Shown here piece after piece: positions 9,271-18,410 of a stretch of DNA of 64,000 nt; position 1 is the first letter of the stretch, and each line of letters begins with the position of its first letter. The notes below the pieces were generated by a model that was given only the letters and a program-made list of their open reading frames with translations, was not told the origin of the DNA and searched no databases. The DNA is from Virgibacillus phasianinus (GTDB taxonomy: Bacteria > Bacillota > Bacilli > Bacillales > Amphibacillaceae). The position numbers and the translations under genes were made by a program. The stretch covers positions 3,162,001 to 3,226,000 of the forward strand of contig NZ_CP022315.1 in the NCBI RefSeq assembly GCF_002216775.1. Direction: 5' to 3'.

Positions 9271-9791
9271 CGCTTTCTAAAGATTGTTGTTTTGTTACAA
9301 AACCTATAAACTTCGGGCACTGGATTCACCATAATTCAATACAATCATCTCAGTGATTGGAGCTGCGGGTAGTCCACTCCAGCGGGAAAATAGGCATAGG
9401 TGAGACCCCACAGAGCGTAAGGAGGCCACTGAAAAAGGTATAGATAGTACACAAACATGTGGATCTATAATCGCATCTTGAATATACTGCGCGCACCTTA
9501 GGGCGAGCGACGAGCCTCCTTGCCCCGGCAAGGGGTAGCCGACGTTGCCCGCAAAGGGCGGTTTTAGTCGGGCTTCCTTAAATGCCGTCCTCCGGGGTCT
9601 CGCCGATCTCTCACTTCCCACAGGAGTCTCCGTATATTCAAGATGCTAGGTAAAGGTGAAAAGCTGAATTTATAAAATCCACCACTTTTTCAGTGGCCTT
9701 GAGCGTAAGCTCAAGGAGGCTCACCAGCCGCCTGCGGAAATCACGTTGCTGTTACGTCGCATTTTATATCAACTGCGGTGATATTAGTAAC
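9271..9791. repeat. Dispersed GC-rich intergenic repeat, copy A (interrupted)
   Basis: This 600-base gap holds no gene. The outer part begins near TAAAGATTGTTGTTTTG and ends near GTCGCATTTTATATCAACTGCGGTGATATTAG; similar ends flank copies at 48161-48656 and 52484-52729. It is richer in G+C than its surroundings. A MITE-like element (9422-9700) is inserted in it. A 105-codon ORF across it on the minus strand has no sign of being a gene. Confidence 0.7.
9422..9700. mobile_element. MITE-like element, copy 1 (about 279 bp)
   Basis: Outer inverted ends GGCCACTGAAAAAG (9424-9437) and CTTTTTCAGTGGCC (9685-9698) are perfect. A second perfect 14-bp inverted pair, GCATCTTGAATATA (9473-9486) and TATATTCAAGATGC (9633-9646), encloses 174 bp of GC-rich sequence. 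A 9-bp direct repeat, GAGCGTAAG, flanks the element (9413-9421 and 9701-9709), as expected for a target duplication. No ORF for a transposase. The second copy, at 48295-48571, is in opposite orientation. Confidence 0.75.
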
Positions 9792-9799
9792 AAACAGGT

Positions 9800-10102
9800 T
9801 TACATTAGACTAAACTTTTCCAATTGTTCTAGTTGATTTTCAGCGATTAATATTTCTCTTTGTTTTGCACCTAATAGATCAAAGTGTGGAAAGTTCTTAT
9901 CCAAATGAATCCAATTTTCCTGTAATTGATATTTTTCACCCCAGGTAATTAGCTTTTCCATGTCACTGCAACCCACCTTTGTAACGGAATAGTATTCTGG
10001 AAATCGGCTATCCTGCCAATAATGAGTCAAGAAAGAAATATTACCTTGTTTGACGCTGGTTTTCCAACGTTGTAAATCAGCACGTTTAAGGCCAAATGCC
10101 AT
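9800..10102 (-). CDS. yneQ: YneQ family protein of unknown function
   Basis: A 100-aa protein beginning MAFGLKRADLQRWKTSVKQGNISFLTHYW, which matches the small YneQ family of Bacillaceae. It lies 2 bases after yneP, as in B. subtilis, so the two are almost certainly one transcript. Charged and probably cytoplasmic; no membrane span and no catalytic motif I can name. Function unknown. Confidence 0.85.
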   Translation of the reverse strand: MAFGLKRADLQRWKTSVKQGNISFLTHYWQDSRFPEYYSVTKVGCSDMEKLITWGEKYQLQENWIHLDKNFPHFDLLGAKQREILIAENQLEQLEKFSLM

Positions 10103-10104
10103 CC

Positions 10105-10527
10105 TTATTCACCTACTAATTCTTTCTTATATGCGTGGTGCCAGTCTGGAAATGCACGTTTAAGGGATAATGGCCGAAAGTTTTCTTTTTTTACAATAAC
10201 ATGCTTCGTTGTTCCTGTAATTGCAATATCATTTTCCTCATTTAATATTCGATACCCATAAATGGACCGTATTCCGTCATATTCAGCAAGCCAAGTCTCA
10301 ACTGTTGCTTTTTCACCGTAACGAATTGGTTTTTTAAAAGATACCTGTGCATCCACAATCGGTGAAACTACATTGCTCTTTTCCATATCAGCATAATTAA
10401 AACCAAGGTATTCAATGAACTTTGTCCGGCCAATTTCAAACCAGACTAAATAATTTGCATGGTAAACAACGCCCATTTGATCTGTTTCCTGATATCTCAC
10501 GTCTATGTCTGTTTTCACTATACTCAA
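10105..10527 (-). CDS. yneP: Acyl-CoA thioesterase, hotdog fold (YneP)
   Basis: A 140-aa 4HBT-type thioesterase. The N-terminal motif RYQETDQMGVVYHANYLVWFEIGRTKF is the YbgC-like active region, with the catalytic Asp in ETDQMGVVYH. Expected to hydrolyse acyl-CoA esters in the cytoplasm; the physiological substrate is not known. Start ATG at 10527 lies behind GGAGGAGTATGTTTTGAGTAT. First gene of the yneP-yneQ pair. B. subtilis has the spore protein gene tlp upstream at this locus; I find no tlp here, only the FbpB-like ORF. Confidence 0.92.
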   Translation of the reverse strand: MSIVKTDIDVRYQETDQMGVVYHANYLVWFEIGRTKFIEYLGFNYADMEKSNVVSPIVDAQVSFKKPIRYGEKATVETWLAEYDGIRSIYGYRILNEENDIAITGTTKHVIVKKENFRPLSLKRAFPDWHHAYKKELVGE

Positions 10528-10598
10528 AACATACTCCTCCTACTGGTTTCAATACATACATATTTTAGCATATTGGTTTCATAAGCATAAAAAGAAAA

Positions 10599-10629
10599 GC
10601 ATTTCCAAACATATACGTTTTGGAAATGC
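10599..10629 (-). terminator. Terminator of the fbpB-like gene
   Basis: GCATTTCCAAA (10599-10609) pairs with TTTGGAAATGC (10619-10629); on the minus strand TTTTCTTTTTA follows. It separates the FbpB-like gene from yneP. Confidence 0.8.
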
Positions 10630-10636
10630 CCTCTAG

Positions 10637-10780
10637 CTATGCTTCCTTATTTTCTTTCAGCTGCTGGTATTTCAGTTCAAATTTTGATTCAATTTTCTCC
10701 AGAACTGATTGATCCTGCATAATTTCCTTTCGGTTCTGACTAACTAATTCGTTGTAGGAAAGTCTTCTTTTTAAAGAAAT
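10637..10780 (-). CDS. FbpB-like small basic protein with probable ATT start
   Basis: A 47-aa protein, MSLKRRLSYNELVSQNRKEI and onwards to LKENKEA. It resembles the FbpB family (Fur-regulated basic proteins, proposed RNA-chaperone partners of an iron-sparing sRNA in B. subtilis): a basic start, S-[YF]-x-E-L-V-x-x-N-[RK]-x-E-I core and a charged helical tail. In frame there is no ATG, GTG or TTG before the conserved KRRLSYNELV; the codon 9 bases after a strong AAGGAG (10790-10795) is ATT at 10780. An internal ATG exists at MQDQ but would cut off the conserved half. No Fur box was recognised. Iron link is by family only. Confidence 0.6.
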   Translation of the reverse strand: MSLKRRLSYNELVSQNRKEIMQDQSVLEKIESKFELKYQQLKENKEA

Positions 10781-10875
10781 AGAAATCCACTCCTTTTTTA
10801 AAAGAAGTATTCCCAAATAATTGAAAATTTATAAGGTAACGATAAGTAAAACCTTTTTAGCGAGGGCATGTCATT

Positions 10876-11457
10876 CTAATTTAACTTTTCCAGCATTTCA
10901 ACCATAAAATCGTGAGTCATTGGCCCAATTTTTTTCGGTTGTTGAATGACACCATCAGTTCCTACAAAATAGGTTGTTGGTATCGTAATCACACCATAGT
11001 TACTGGTAACCTGAGATTCCTTGTCCAGCAGGACTGGAAATGAATAACTATTATGATCAATGTATTCGCGTACATCTTTTAAATTATTTTCCGATGTAAT
11101 TGCCAAAACTTCAATTTCATCCGAATGTTGCTTGTAAAACTCCTGTAATTCCGGCATCTCTTTTTTACATGGTGGACACCAGCTCGCCCAAAAATTTATA
11201 AATACTTTTTTACCTTGTAAATCAGATAATTTAATGGTTTCACCTGACAATGTTTCCAATTCAAAATCTGGTGCCTTTTTCCCAACCTCAAGCCCCGAGT
11301 CACTGGGCGATACAATCGCAGCTCCATCTACATTCGTGTTGCCTGTAACGTCGACTTCATTGCTACCAGTATCATTATTCGGCTTATTTGTAACATTTAT
11401 TATTAGAAGAACTACTAAGATTATCAATATTGCAGCAGCTAATACCTTTTTAATCAT
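10876..11457 (-). CDS. yneN: Membrane-anchored thiol-disulfide oxidoreductase (YneN, ResA/TlpA-like)
   Basis: A 193-aa extracytoplasmic thioredoxin. Residues ~5-23 form an N-terminal membrane anchor (VLAAAILIILVVLLIINV), followed by a polar linker and a TlpA/ResA domain with the redox motif WASWCPPCKKE near residue 93, then the cis-Pro region ITIPTTYFV. It probably reduces disulfides outside the membrane, possibly for cytochrome c biogenesis, where CcdA (17545-18249) would supply electrons; this link is inferred. B. subtilis also has yneN next to citB. Separated from aconitase by the citB terminator. Confidence 0.92.
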   Translation of the reverse strand: MIKKVLAAAILIILVVLLIINVTNKPNNDTGSNEVDVTGNTNVDGAAIVSPSDSGLEVGKKAPDFELETLSGETIKLSDLQGKKVFINFWASWCPPCKKEMPELQEFYKQHSDEIEVLAITSENNLKDVREYIDHNSYSFPVLLDKESQVTSNYGVITIPTTYFVGTDGVIQQPKKIGPMTHDFMVEMLEKLN

Positions 11458-11565
11458 GCACTCTCTCCTCTATCATCTACAGAAATATTCACCACTAATA
11501 GTATGTGTGAATGCGTTAAAAGTAAAGCAAAAGACAGTAATGTTCATTAATTCCTCACATTAAAA

Positions 11566-11598
11566 AACTCCTACACTAGAGTAAATAGTGTAGAAGTT
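11566..11598 (-). terminator. Terminator of citB
   Basis: AACTCCTACACTA (11566-11578) pairs with TAGTGTAGAAGTT (11586-11598), one G-T type mismatch; on the minus strand a T-run of six follows. Confidence 0.85.
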
Positions 11599-11611
11599 AA
11601 TGTTGTATATT

Positions 11612-14323
11612 TTATGCTTCCAGCTTGTCACGTAGAACCATTTGCAGGATTCCGCCATGACGATAGTAATCAATCTCTACATCACTATCAAATCGTGCAA
11701 TCACTTCAAATTCAGTTACTTTACCATCTTCACTTACTGCAGTAACTTTAACCAAGTCATGTGGTTTAACAGATTCATCAATTTCTACATTATATGATTC
11801 TTTACCAGTTAAACCTAGTTTATCTGCGCTTTCACCTTTTTGGAATTGTAGTGGTAATACGCCCATCATTACCAGGTTTGAACGATGAATTCGTTCAAAG
11901 CTTTCAGCGATTACCGTTTTAATTCCTAGTAAGTTGGTACCTTTAGCCGCCCAGTCACGGGAACTACCCATACCATAATCTTTACCGCCCATTACAATTA
12001 AACCAGTATCTGCTTCTTGGTATTTCATTGCAGCATCATAGATTGGCATTACTTCATCGGTTGGCCAGTAGGTCGTATATCCACCCTCTGTTCCGGGTGC
12101 CAGCAGGTTGCGAATACGAATGTTAGCAAATGTTCCCCGCATCATTACTTCATGGTTACCACGACGTGATCCGTAAGAGTTGAAATTACGCGGTGATACA
12201 TTTTTATCCTGTAAATATTTACCTGCTGGCATATCTTTTGCAATTGCCCCTGCAGGAGAAATATGATCAGTTGTGACAGAATCACCGAATAAACCAATAG
12301 CACGAAGCTTGTTTAATGGTTTAACAGAACCTGCTTCTTTTGATAACCCTTCAAAATATGGAGGATTTTGAATGTATGTTGATTCATCATTCCATTTATA
12401 CAATGGTTCGTCAGTGGTTTCAATTTCATTCCACTTTTTGTTTGAATCAAAGACATTTTCGTATTCTTTACGGAACACTTCTGGTTTAACTGTCTTTTCA
12501 ACTTGCTCTTTAATTTCTTCCATTGTAGGCCAAATATCATTCATATAGATATCATTGCCTTCACTGTCTTTACCTAAAGGTTCTGTCACTAGGTCAATAT
12601 CCACTGTACCAGCTAATGCATACGCAACAACCAGTGGTGGTGATGCAAGATAGTTAGCTTTTACAAGCGGATGAATTCGTCCCTCAAAGTTTCGGTTACC
12701 GGATAAAACGGAAGAAACAGTTAAGTCATTGTCCGCGATTGCAGTTTCAATTTCTTCTTTAAGTGGACCAGAGTTACCAATACATGTTGTACAACCGTAA
12801 CCGACCAGGTTAAATCCTAATTGATCGAGATATGGTGATAATCCGGAATCATCCAAGTAACGTGTAACCACTTTTGATCCCGGTGCAAGTGATGTTTTCA
12901 CATAAGCAGGTACAGTAAGTCCCTTTTCAACAGCTTTTTTAGCAATTAATCCAGCACCCAACATAACGTATGGGTTAGATGTGTTCGTACATGATGTAAT
13001 TGCTGCAATTGCCAGCGCACCAGTTTTCATAACAGATGTTGAACCATCTGCATGTTTAACGGTTGCTTCTTTATCAAACTCTGATTTTTTCAATCCAAAT
13101 CCTTGGTTACCAGCTGGAGCTGTAACAGCTTTATTAAATTCTTTTTTCATATCAGAAAGTGCTATTAAATCTTGTGGGCGCTTTGGTCCAGAGAGGTTTG
13201 GTTCAAGCTCGGACAAGTTAATTTCCACCAGTTCTGTATATTCAGGATCGGCTTGTTCTGATGAATACCACATATTGTTTTCTTTGCAGTATTTTTCAAC
13301 CAAGTCAATATGCTCTTCATTACGTCCAGTCAAACGCAAATAATTCAAAGATTCTTCGTCAACTGGGAAAAATCCGCATGTAGCGCCATATTCTGGAGCC
13401 ATGTTAGAGATGGTAGCACGGTCCGCAAGTGGCATATCCTTAAGACCAGGTCCAAAATACTCTACAAATTTGCCAACTACTGCTTTTTCACGAAGGACTT
13501 GGGTTACCTTCAGCGCTAAATCCGTTGCAGTAGTACCATTAGGGAAACTACCCGTAAATTTAACACCAATTACCTCCGGAACTGGCAAAATAGAAGCCTG
13601 GCCTAACATTCCTGCCTCTGCCTCAATTCCACCTACACCCCAACCAAGAACACCTAAACCATTAATCATAGTAGTATGGGAGTCAGTTCCAAATAATGTA
13701 TCAGGAAATGCATTAAAGCTTCCATCTTCATTTTCTAATTCATGAACTACATTTGCAATATACTCAAGGTTTACTTGGTGAACAATTCCTGTTGCTGGTG
13801 GAACCGCACGATAATTGTCGAATGCCTTTTGTGCCCAGTTTAAAAATTCATACCGTTCACCGTTACGTTTAAATTCTAACTCCATGTTAGCTTGTAAGGC
13901 ACCTGGTGTACCATATTGATCCACCTGTACAGAGTGGTCAATTACTAGATCCACTGGTACTTCGGGATTAATCCTATTAGGTTCTCCACCCATATCTACC
14001 ATTGCTTTACGTAAAGAGGCAAGGTCGACAACTGCCGGCACTCCGGTGAAATCCTGTAAAATAACACGTGAAGGTTTAAATGGTACATCTACCCCTTTGC
14101 CTTCTTTTGTGCCCCATTTAGTTAACCCTTTAATATGTTCATCTTTAATTACCCGGCCATCATGTTGACGGAGGATTGATTCTAGTAAAACACGAATCGA
14201 AAATGGTAGTCTTGCAACTTTGCCAAGTCCAGCTTCTTCTAATGCTTTTAATTGATAATAATTATACGTTTTACCATTCAGCTCAAACTGTTTTTTAGCT
14301 TGAAATGCATCATTTTGTGCCAT
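11612..14323 (-). CDS. citB: Aconitate hydratase (aconitase A)
   Basis: Aconitase interconverts citrate and isocitrate in the TCA cycle; in Bacillus the apo form also binds RNA with iron-responsive-like elements. The 903-aa length is normal for the AcnA/CitB family. The [4Fe-4S] ligands are in SCTNTSNP and [12 protein letters not shown]; the C-terminal swivel domain carries [13 protein letters not shown] and [15 protein letters not shown]. Start ATG at 14323 follows GAAAGGAGCATTACATA. Single-gene unit with its own promoter and terminator. Control by carbon and iron signals is known for B. subtilis; I did not identify the operators here. Confidence 0.97.
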   Translation of the reverse strand: MAQNDAFQAKKQFELNGKTYNYYQLKALEEAGLGKVARLPFSIRVLLESILRQHDGRVIKDEHIKGLTKWGTKEGKGVDVPFKPSRVILQDFTGVPAVVDLASLRKAMVDMGGEPNRINPEVPVDLVIDHSVQVDQYGTPGALQANMELEFKRNGERYEFLNWAQKAFDNYRAVPPATGIVHQVNLEYIANVVHELENEDGSFNAFPDTLFGTDSHTTMINGLGVLGWGVGGIEAEAGMLGQASILPVPEVIGVKFTGSFPNGTTATDLALKVTQVLREKAVVGKFVEYFGPGLKDMPLADRATISNMAPEYGATCGFFPVDEESLNYLRLTGRNEEHIDLVEKYCKENNMWYSSEQADPEYTELVEINLSELEPNLSGPKRPQDLIALSDMKKEFNKAVTAPAGNQGFGLKKSEFDKEATVKHADGSTSVMKTGALAIAAITSCTNTSNPYVMLGAGLIAKKAVEKGLTVPAYVKTSLAPGSKVVTRYLDDSGLSPYLDQLGFNLVGYGCTTCIGNSGPLKEEIETAIADNDLTVSSVLSGNRNFEGRIHPLVKANYLASPPLVVAYALAGTVDIDLVTEPLGKDSEGNDIYMNDIWPTMEEIKEQVEKTVKPEVFRKEYENVFDSNKKWNEIETTDEPLYKWNDESTYIQNPPYFEGLSKEAGSVKPLNKLRAIGLFGDSVTTDHISPAGAIAKDMPAGKYLQDKNVSPRNFNSYGSRRGNHEVMMRGTFANIRIRNLLAPGTEGGYTTYWPTDEVMPIYDAAMKYQEADTGLIVMGGKDYGMGSSRDWAAKGTNLLGIKTVIAESFERIHRSNLVMMGVLPLQFQKGESADKLGLTGKESYNVEIDESVKPHDLVKVTAVSEDGKVTEFEVIARFDSDVEIDYYRHGGILQMVLRDKLEA

Positions 14324-14361
14324 TATGTAATGCTCCTTTCACTCTTTATTGTCGAGGATTT

Positions 14362-14390
14362 ATTAAAATACAAAAGCAAATCCAGGACAA
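14362..14390 (-). promoter_or_regulatory. Candidate citB promoter
   Basis: On the minus strand TTGTCC (14385-14390) and TTTAAT (14362-14367) are 17 bases apart. The start codon is 39 bases downstream. A plausible sigma-A promoter with weak hexamers. Confidence 0.45.
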
Positions 14391-14426
14391 TCCTATTAAT
14401 CTTACCTATTCATATTAAATGAAAAA

Positions 14427-14453
14427 AGCATATAAAACAAATGTTATATGCTA
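14427..14453 (-). terminator. Terminator of the sensor kinase gene
   Basis: AGCATATAA-type arms pair across ACAAATG (AGCATATAAAAC ... GTTATATGCT); on the minus strand TTTTTTC follows the stem. It separates the kinase from citB. Confidence 0.65.
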
Positions 14454-14546
14454 TTTACCATATATTAAAATTTTATGTAAAGTGATAACAAATAGTTATA
14501 TATTAAATGTAATGTTAACAATGTAAATTATACCCAATGACAAATT

Positions 14547-15686
14547 TTAATCACTGGGTAAAGGAAGGATTATTTTAAATGTGCTTCCCTTGCTTATATT
14601 TTGCTCTATAGCTAACCTTCCATTATGCTTTTCTAGAATTTGTTTGGTAATCATTAAACCAAGTCCGGTACCGCTTTTTTTGGTTGTGAAAAATGGTTCA
14701 CCCAATTTATGAATAATTTCTTCTGGAATACCTGGGCCATCATCTATAATTGCAATTTCAAGTTCCGAGTCCGACGCGGATATGGTAATTTCAATTTCAC
14801 CTTTCGCAACCATCGCCTCAATCGCATTTTTCACAATATTAATTAAAACCTGCTTGATCTGGGAACGATCACAATAAATTTTGTGTTTCTCCTGCCGCTT
14901 CCAATTAATTTCCACATTTTTTAAACGGGCTTGGGGCAGCAATAATGCTACAATCTCGTGAACCATAACTTCAACATTTTCTTCTTTACGATTATCTGTT
15001 AAAGGTTTAGAAATAAATAGAAGTTCTGATGTAATGGTTTCCATTTTTTCAATTTCATCAATCATAATTTTATAATATTCTTCTTTGCGGTTCACACCTG
15101 CCTGCAATAATTGCATGAACCCTTTTAAGGAGGTTAATGGATTACGTATTTCATGGGCGATTCCTGCTGCTAATTGCCCTGCCACTGACATCTTCTCCGA
15201 GCGGATCATCATCTCCTCAGCTTCTTTTTTATCTGAGATATCTTTCACCATGGAAATATAGAAAAACTTGCCGCTTTCATCCGAGATAATTTTTGAAACT
15301 ACACACTCTGTCCAGATATATTTTCCCAATTTGTTCCGAATATTTATATTAAATTTATGGTTATTATGATCCTTTTCATCGTCGGTAAAATAGTTCCTTA
15401 TATGTGACACATCTTCGGAAGACAAAAAATCATACCAGGAAACCTCCCCTAAATCATCAAGAGGATAACCTAAAATACGCTCAACAGATTTAGATAAGAA
15501 CATTACTTTTCCCTTGTTATCCCAAATGGAGATTAACTCGTTGCTATTATTTTCAATCCATGTAATTATATACGGTGGCAGCTCACTCATATTCGCATAG
15601 ATTCCTTGTTTCATCATTGTCTTATCTGAGCAGGACATGTTTTCACCATTCTCATCCGTATGCTCAATAAAAGAATTAGATTTCAT
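14547..15686 (-). CDS. PAS-domain sensor histidine kinase (sporulation-kinase type)
   Basis: A 379-aa soluble histidine kinase. A PAS domain with PAC end (residues ~40-160, from ISIWDNKGKVMFLSKSVERI) precedes HisKA with the phospho-accepting His in GIAHEIRNPLTSLKGFMQ, and a HATPase_c domain with N box NIVKNAIEAM, G1 DDGPGIP and G2 GTGLGL. No membrane span, so it senses an internal signal. The architecture resembles the KinA/KinE kinases that feed Spo0F, and no response regulator is adjacent, as usual for orphan sporulation kinases; the assignment to that pathway is inferred. ATG at 15686 is chosen because AGGGGTG lies 5 bases before it; an upstream in-frame start at 15716 lacks such a site. 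Confidence 0.88.
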   Translation of the reverse strand: MKSNSFIEHTDENGENMSCSDKTMMKQGIYANMSELPPYIITWIENNSNELISIWDNKGKVMFLSKSVERILGYPLDDLGEVSWYDFLSSEDVSHIRNYFTDDEKDHNNHKFNINIRNKLGKYIWTECVVSKIISDESGKFFYISMVKDISDKKEAEEMMIRSEKMSVAGQLAAGIAHEIRNPLTSLKGFMQLLQAGVNRKEEYYKIMIDEIEKMETITSELLFISKPLTDNRKEENVEVMVHEIVALLLPQARLKNVEINWKRQEKHKIYCDRSQIKQVLINIVKNAIEAMVAKGEIEITISASDSELEIAIIDDGPGIPEEIIHKLGEPFFTTKKSGTGLGLMITKQILEKHNGRLAIEQNISKGSTFKIILPLPSD

Positions 15687-15931
15687 CGCTTCACCCCTAG
15701 TTACAGATTCCAACATAAAATTGTATATAATTACTTATATGACTTTATTTATATAAATATGTCACTTGTAAGAAACCCTATGTACTTTTATAATATAACT
15801 ATACAAAAAGATTAGAATGTATTTAGATCAAACTTATTAAATTAGTAATTATTAGTAATATTACTATACTTAACGTAAAAAATAAATATTTTGAATGATT
15901 TAGAAAAAGAAAATTAGAAACAGGTGATTAT

Positions 15932-16357
15932 ATGTCAATGATTGGCGAGTATTTAATTATACTATGGGGATTCTTATTAATTGGACTTATGGGCATTGGC
16001 GGTTTCTTCATGTTTCGTAAGTTTCTTAAAAAACTGCCAAAAGAAGACGGAAAATCTAATATGGACTGGGAAGAGTATTACATGGAAAAAACACGGCATA
16101 TGTGGAAGAAAGAAGAAAAGGAACTATTAGAAGAACTTGTATCGCCCGTCCCTGAATTATTCCGTGATATAGCCAGACATAAAATAGCAAGTAAGATAGG
16201 TGAAGTGGCACTTAAAAAGAAAAGAAAAAAAATAACAGAAGACGTTTTAATCGAGGGATATATTGTTGCAACACCGAAACGGGATCATAAATTTCTGCGA
16301 AAAAAACTTGCAGAAAAGGAAATTGATGTAACACCGTATGAAATATATTTTGAATAA
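15932..16357 (+). CDS. yneK: DUF2621 family membrane protein YneK
   Basis: A 141-aa protein with one N-terminal membrane span (residues ~5-28, IGEYLIILWGFLLIGLMGIGGFFMF) and a basic cytoplasmic part with MDWEEYYMEKTRHMWKKEE. It matches the YneK/DUF2621 family, found in spore-forming Bacillaceae beside the ccd genes. Start ATG at 15932 follows AGGTGATTAT. In B. subtilis it sits next to ccdC (yneJ), as here but convergent. Function unknown. Confidence 0.85.
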   Translation: MSMIGEYLIILWGFLLIGLMGIGGFFMFRKFLKKLPKEDGKSNMDWEEYYMEKTRHMWKKEEKELLEELVSPVPELFRDIARHKIASKIGEVALKKKRKKITEDVLIEGYIVATPKRDHKFLRKKLAEKEIDVTPYEIYFE

Positions 16358-16450
16358 GAAAGCTCAGGATACCCTGTTAAGAAGCAGACGCATAAGGGTT
16401 CGTAGGACCTTTGCTTATGACGGCAGTTTCTGGACGCTTGCGCTTGACAT
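16358..16450. repeat. REP-like family 2 repeat
   Basis: Begins AAGAAAGCTCAGG, has GAAGCAGACGCATAAGGGTTCGTAGGACCTTTGCTTATGACGGC in the middle and ends GGACGCTTGCGCTTGACATA. Close relative of 39703-39826, where the parts are in the same order. Confidence 0.65.
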
Positions 16451-16480
16451 ATTTCCGTATAATTTCTGACCTTTTAAAAT

Positions 16481-16512
16481 AAACGAGCTGCCTAATTTTT
16501 AGGAGCTCGTTT
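16481..16512 (-). terminator. Terminator of ccdC
   Basis: AAACGAGCT (16481-16489) pairs with AGCTCGTTT (16504-16512), continued inside by CCTAA/TTAGG. It ends right at the ccdC stop and could also stop yneK transcription from the other side. Confidence 0.75.
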
Positions 16513-16992
16513 TTAATGTGCTTCTGAATATTTCAGCTGTTTTTCTAATCGTTTATACTTTATTAGCATCGCAATTCTCCATGTAATAATCATACCAAAC
16601 GCTAATAAAAAGAACATTCCACTTGTTTCATACAACGAAATGGACCCACTAACGGCTAATTTCAAAACGATACGTAATAGGAGTAAACCAATTAAAATAA
16701 AAATAAATGATTTGGAAGGGATTAAGTAAATATCATTCTCCTTAATTTCAAACTTAGAACCAATTATTAGCAATATAGAAAAGACTACACCAACAAGAAG
16801 CGCCTCCAGTACTTGGCTTAAGCCAATTCGAAATTCAGGAAAAACAAACATTAACGCCCCGGTACTCATAAAAATTGGAGGTAAAATAATTTTTTTTACT
16901 GAAGCAGGTTTTTTGGCAGATTTCATGCGCACAAATATCATAAATCCTGCCATACATCCTGCACCTAATGTACTCATAATAATCCAAAACAT
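16513..16992 (-). CDS. ccdC: CcdC family membrane protein
   Basis: A 159-aa protein with about four to five hydrophobic segments, matching CcdC (YneJ, DUF1453). In B. subtilis it is the third gene of the ccdA-ccdB-ccdC locus for cytochrome c biogenesis, although CcdC itself is dispensable there. Here the second position, held in B. subtilis by the CheY-like yneI (ccdB), is taken by an MrpB-like gene. Start ATG at 16992. Last gene before the terminator at 16481-16512. Confidence 0.88.
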   Translation of the reverse strand: MFWIIMSTLGAGCMAGFMIFVRMKSAKKPASVKKIILPPIFMSTGALMFVFPEFRIGLSQVLEALLVGVVFSILLIIGSKFEIKENDIYLIPSKSFIFILIGLLLLRIVLKLAVSGSISLYETSGMFFLLAFGMIITWRIAMLIKYKRLEKQLKYSEAH

Positions 16993-17066
16993 GAATAATC
17001 ATCTCTTTCACTATCTTCAATTGATAATTTATCGTAATTGTAGCCCCGAGTATAAATGGCTTATTA

Positions 17067-17495
17067 TTACCGGTCATTTGCAATGGTTAGAATTATTGTT
17101 ACCGTAACACCTAAAACAGTTACAAACACACCAAAGTCAAATATCATTGCCGTAGCCAGTTCAACCTCACCAAAAATAGGAAGGTGAAAATAGCCATAAG
17201 TATGTGATAAAAATGGAACATGGAATACAAAGGACCCAATGCCAGTTGACAATGCAATAAGCAGGCCAAGCGGAATCAACTTACGGTAATTAATTGGCAA
17301 AACCTTATCTACCGCCTCTATTCCATACGACATGTACATTAATAAAATTGCACCTGAAGTAACCAAACCACCAACAAACCCGCCACCTGGTGCATTATGA
17401 CCAGCAAGCAATAAATAAATCGCAAATCCAAACAGGATAAAGGCGATAAGGGATGTGGTTGTTCGAAGTATGAGATCATTCGATTTATACATCAT
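17067..17495 (-). CDS. MrpB/MnhB-like Na+/H+ antiporter subunit, outside an mrp operon
   Basis: A 142-aa membrane protein with four spans. It shows the MrpB signature AGHNAPGGGFVGGLVTSGAI (residues ~31-50), FLSHTYGY and ELATAMIFDFGVFVTVLGV. MrpB is normally one of six or seven subunits of the Mrp cation/proton antiporter, needed for the whole complex. No mrpA, C, D, E, F or G lies here; neighbours are ccdA and ccdC. RBS GGGGAAAGTT precedes tandem ATG codons at 17495 and 17492. It may supplement an Mrp complex encoded elsewhere or have another function; both are inferences. Confidence 0.9.
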   Translation of the reverse strand: MMYKSNDLILRTTTSLIAFILFGFAIYLLLAGHNAPGGGFVGGLVTSGAILLMYMSYGIEAVDKVLPINYRKLIPLGLLIALSTGIGSFVFHVPFLSHTYGYFHLPIFGEVELATAMIFDFGVFVTVLGVTVTIILTIANDR

Positions 17496-17544
17496 AACTT
17501 TCCCCTTTTGTCTTTATACTAATACATACACGCGAAAAAATCTA

Positions 17545-18249
17545 TTATAATCCAGTGAATCCGAACATACCTGCTAAAAATGAGGTGAGATCGGTCATCC
17601 AGTCAAAGAATAACGCAATCCCCATTAGTATCATAATATATCCACCTATTTTCATGAAGATTGCACTATTTCGTTTAATCCAAGACAATTTTCCAATGAA
17701 AAAAGACAGAATTAAAAATGGTAATGAAAAACCAAGGATATAGCTAATCATCATTACCATACCAAGGTCCGGATTGGTCGCAGTTAACGAAATGACAACC
17801 ATTAGGATAGGACCCATGCACGGTGTCCAGCCTAGAGAAAAGGCCATTCCGATTAAAAAGGAACCAATAAATCCCGCGGGACGATTTTTGAATGTAATTT
17901 TTTTATCTTTCATTAGAAACTCAAAGTTAAATATCCCGACTATGACTAACCCAAAGAAGACAATTAATATGGCACCAACCTGGCGAATAATATCCTGGTT
18001 CGCTGTTAAAAATTCGGAAACAAATGTAGTGCTGAACCCAAGTACAATAAAGATACTGGAAAACCCAATTAAGAAACATATGGTATGTAATAAACTTTTT
18101 CGTTTTAGCATGATATTATCTTCTTTTATCTCACTCACACTCATACCCGTGATATATGACAAAAAAGCCGGATACAATGGCAGTACACAAGGCGAAATAA
18201 ATGATAAAAATCCTGCCCCAAACGCAATGAATATATTGATTTCTGACAT
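17545..18249 (-). CDS. ccdA: Cytochrome c biogenesis protein CcdA (DsbD-type thiol transporter)
   Basis: CcdA carries electrons from cytoplasmic thioredoxin across the membrane to reduce extracytoplasmic thiol proteins, for cytochrome c maturation and spore formation. The 234-aa protein has six spans and the two redox cysteines, in FISPCVLPLYPAFLSY (near residue 21) and GWTPCMGPIL. Start ATG at 18249 follows GGAGGGTTACCT. A ResA-like partner candidate is yneN at 10876-11457. The order ccdA then ccdC follows B. subtilis. Confidence 0.95.
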   Translation of the reverse strand: MSEINIFIAFGAGFLSFISPCVLPLYPAFLSYITGMSVSEIKEDNIMLKRKSLLHTICFLIGFSSIFIVLGFSTTFVSEFLTANQDIIRQVGAILIVFFGLVIVGIFNFEFLMKDKKITFKNRPAGFIGSFLIGMAFSLGWTPCMGPILMVVISLTATNPDLGMVMMISYILGFSLPFLILSFFIGKLSWIKRNSAIFMKIGGYIMILMGIALFFDWMTDLTSFLAGMFGFTGL

Positions 18250-18344
18250 AGGTAACCCTCCTGAAAACTAGTCACTTCTCATTAGTTTAACAGAAAGTGA
18301 ATAGATTATCTGTTGGGAATTTGACAATATACCAACTATTTTAA

Positions 18345-18379
18345 ATACCCCTTAATACTAAACAAGTATTAAGGGGTAT
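18345..18379 (-). terminator. Terminator of yneF
   Basis: A perfect 15-bp stem, ATACCCCTTAATACT with AGTATTAAGGGGTAT, loop AAACA. Both sides are A/T rich, so it could act in both directions. Confidence 0.8.
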
Positions 18380-18410
18380 GATACAGTAACTGCATTAACG
18401 TGCTTAATGA

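Noticed and set aside
9304-9621. 105-codon ORF on the minus strand in the 9.2-9.8 kb gap
   Set aside because: It crosses the ends of the MITE-like element and the GC-rich repeat, has no Shine-Dalgarno and no family resemblance; the open frame follows from the high G+C of the repeat.
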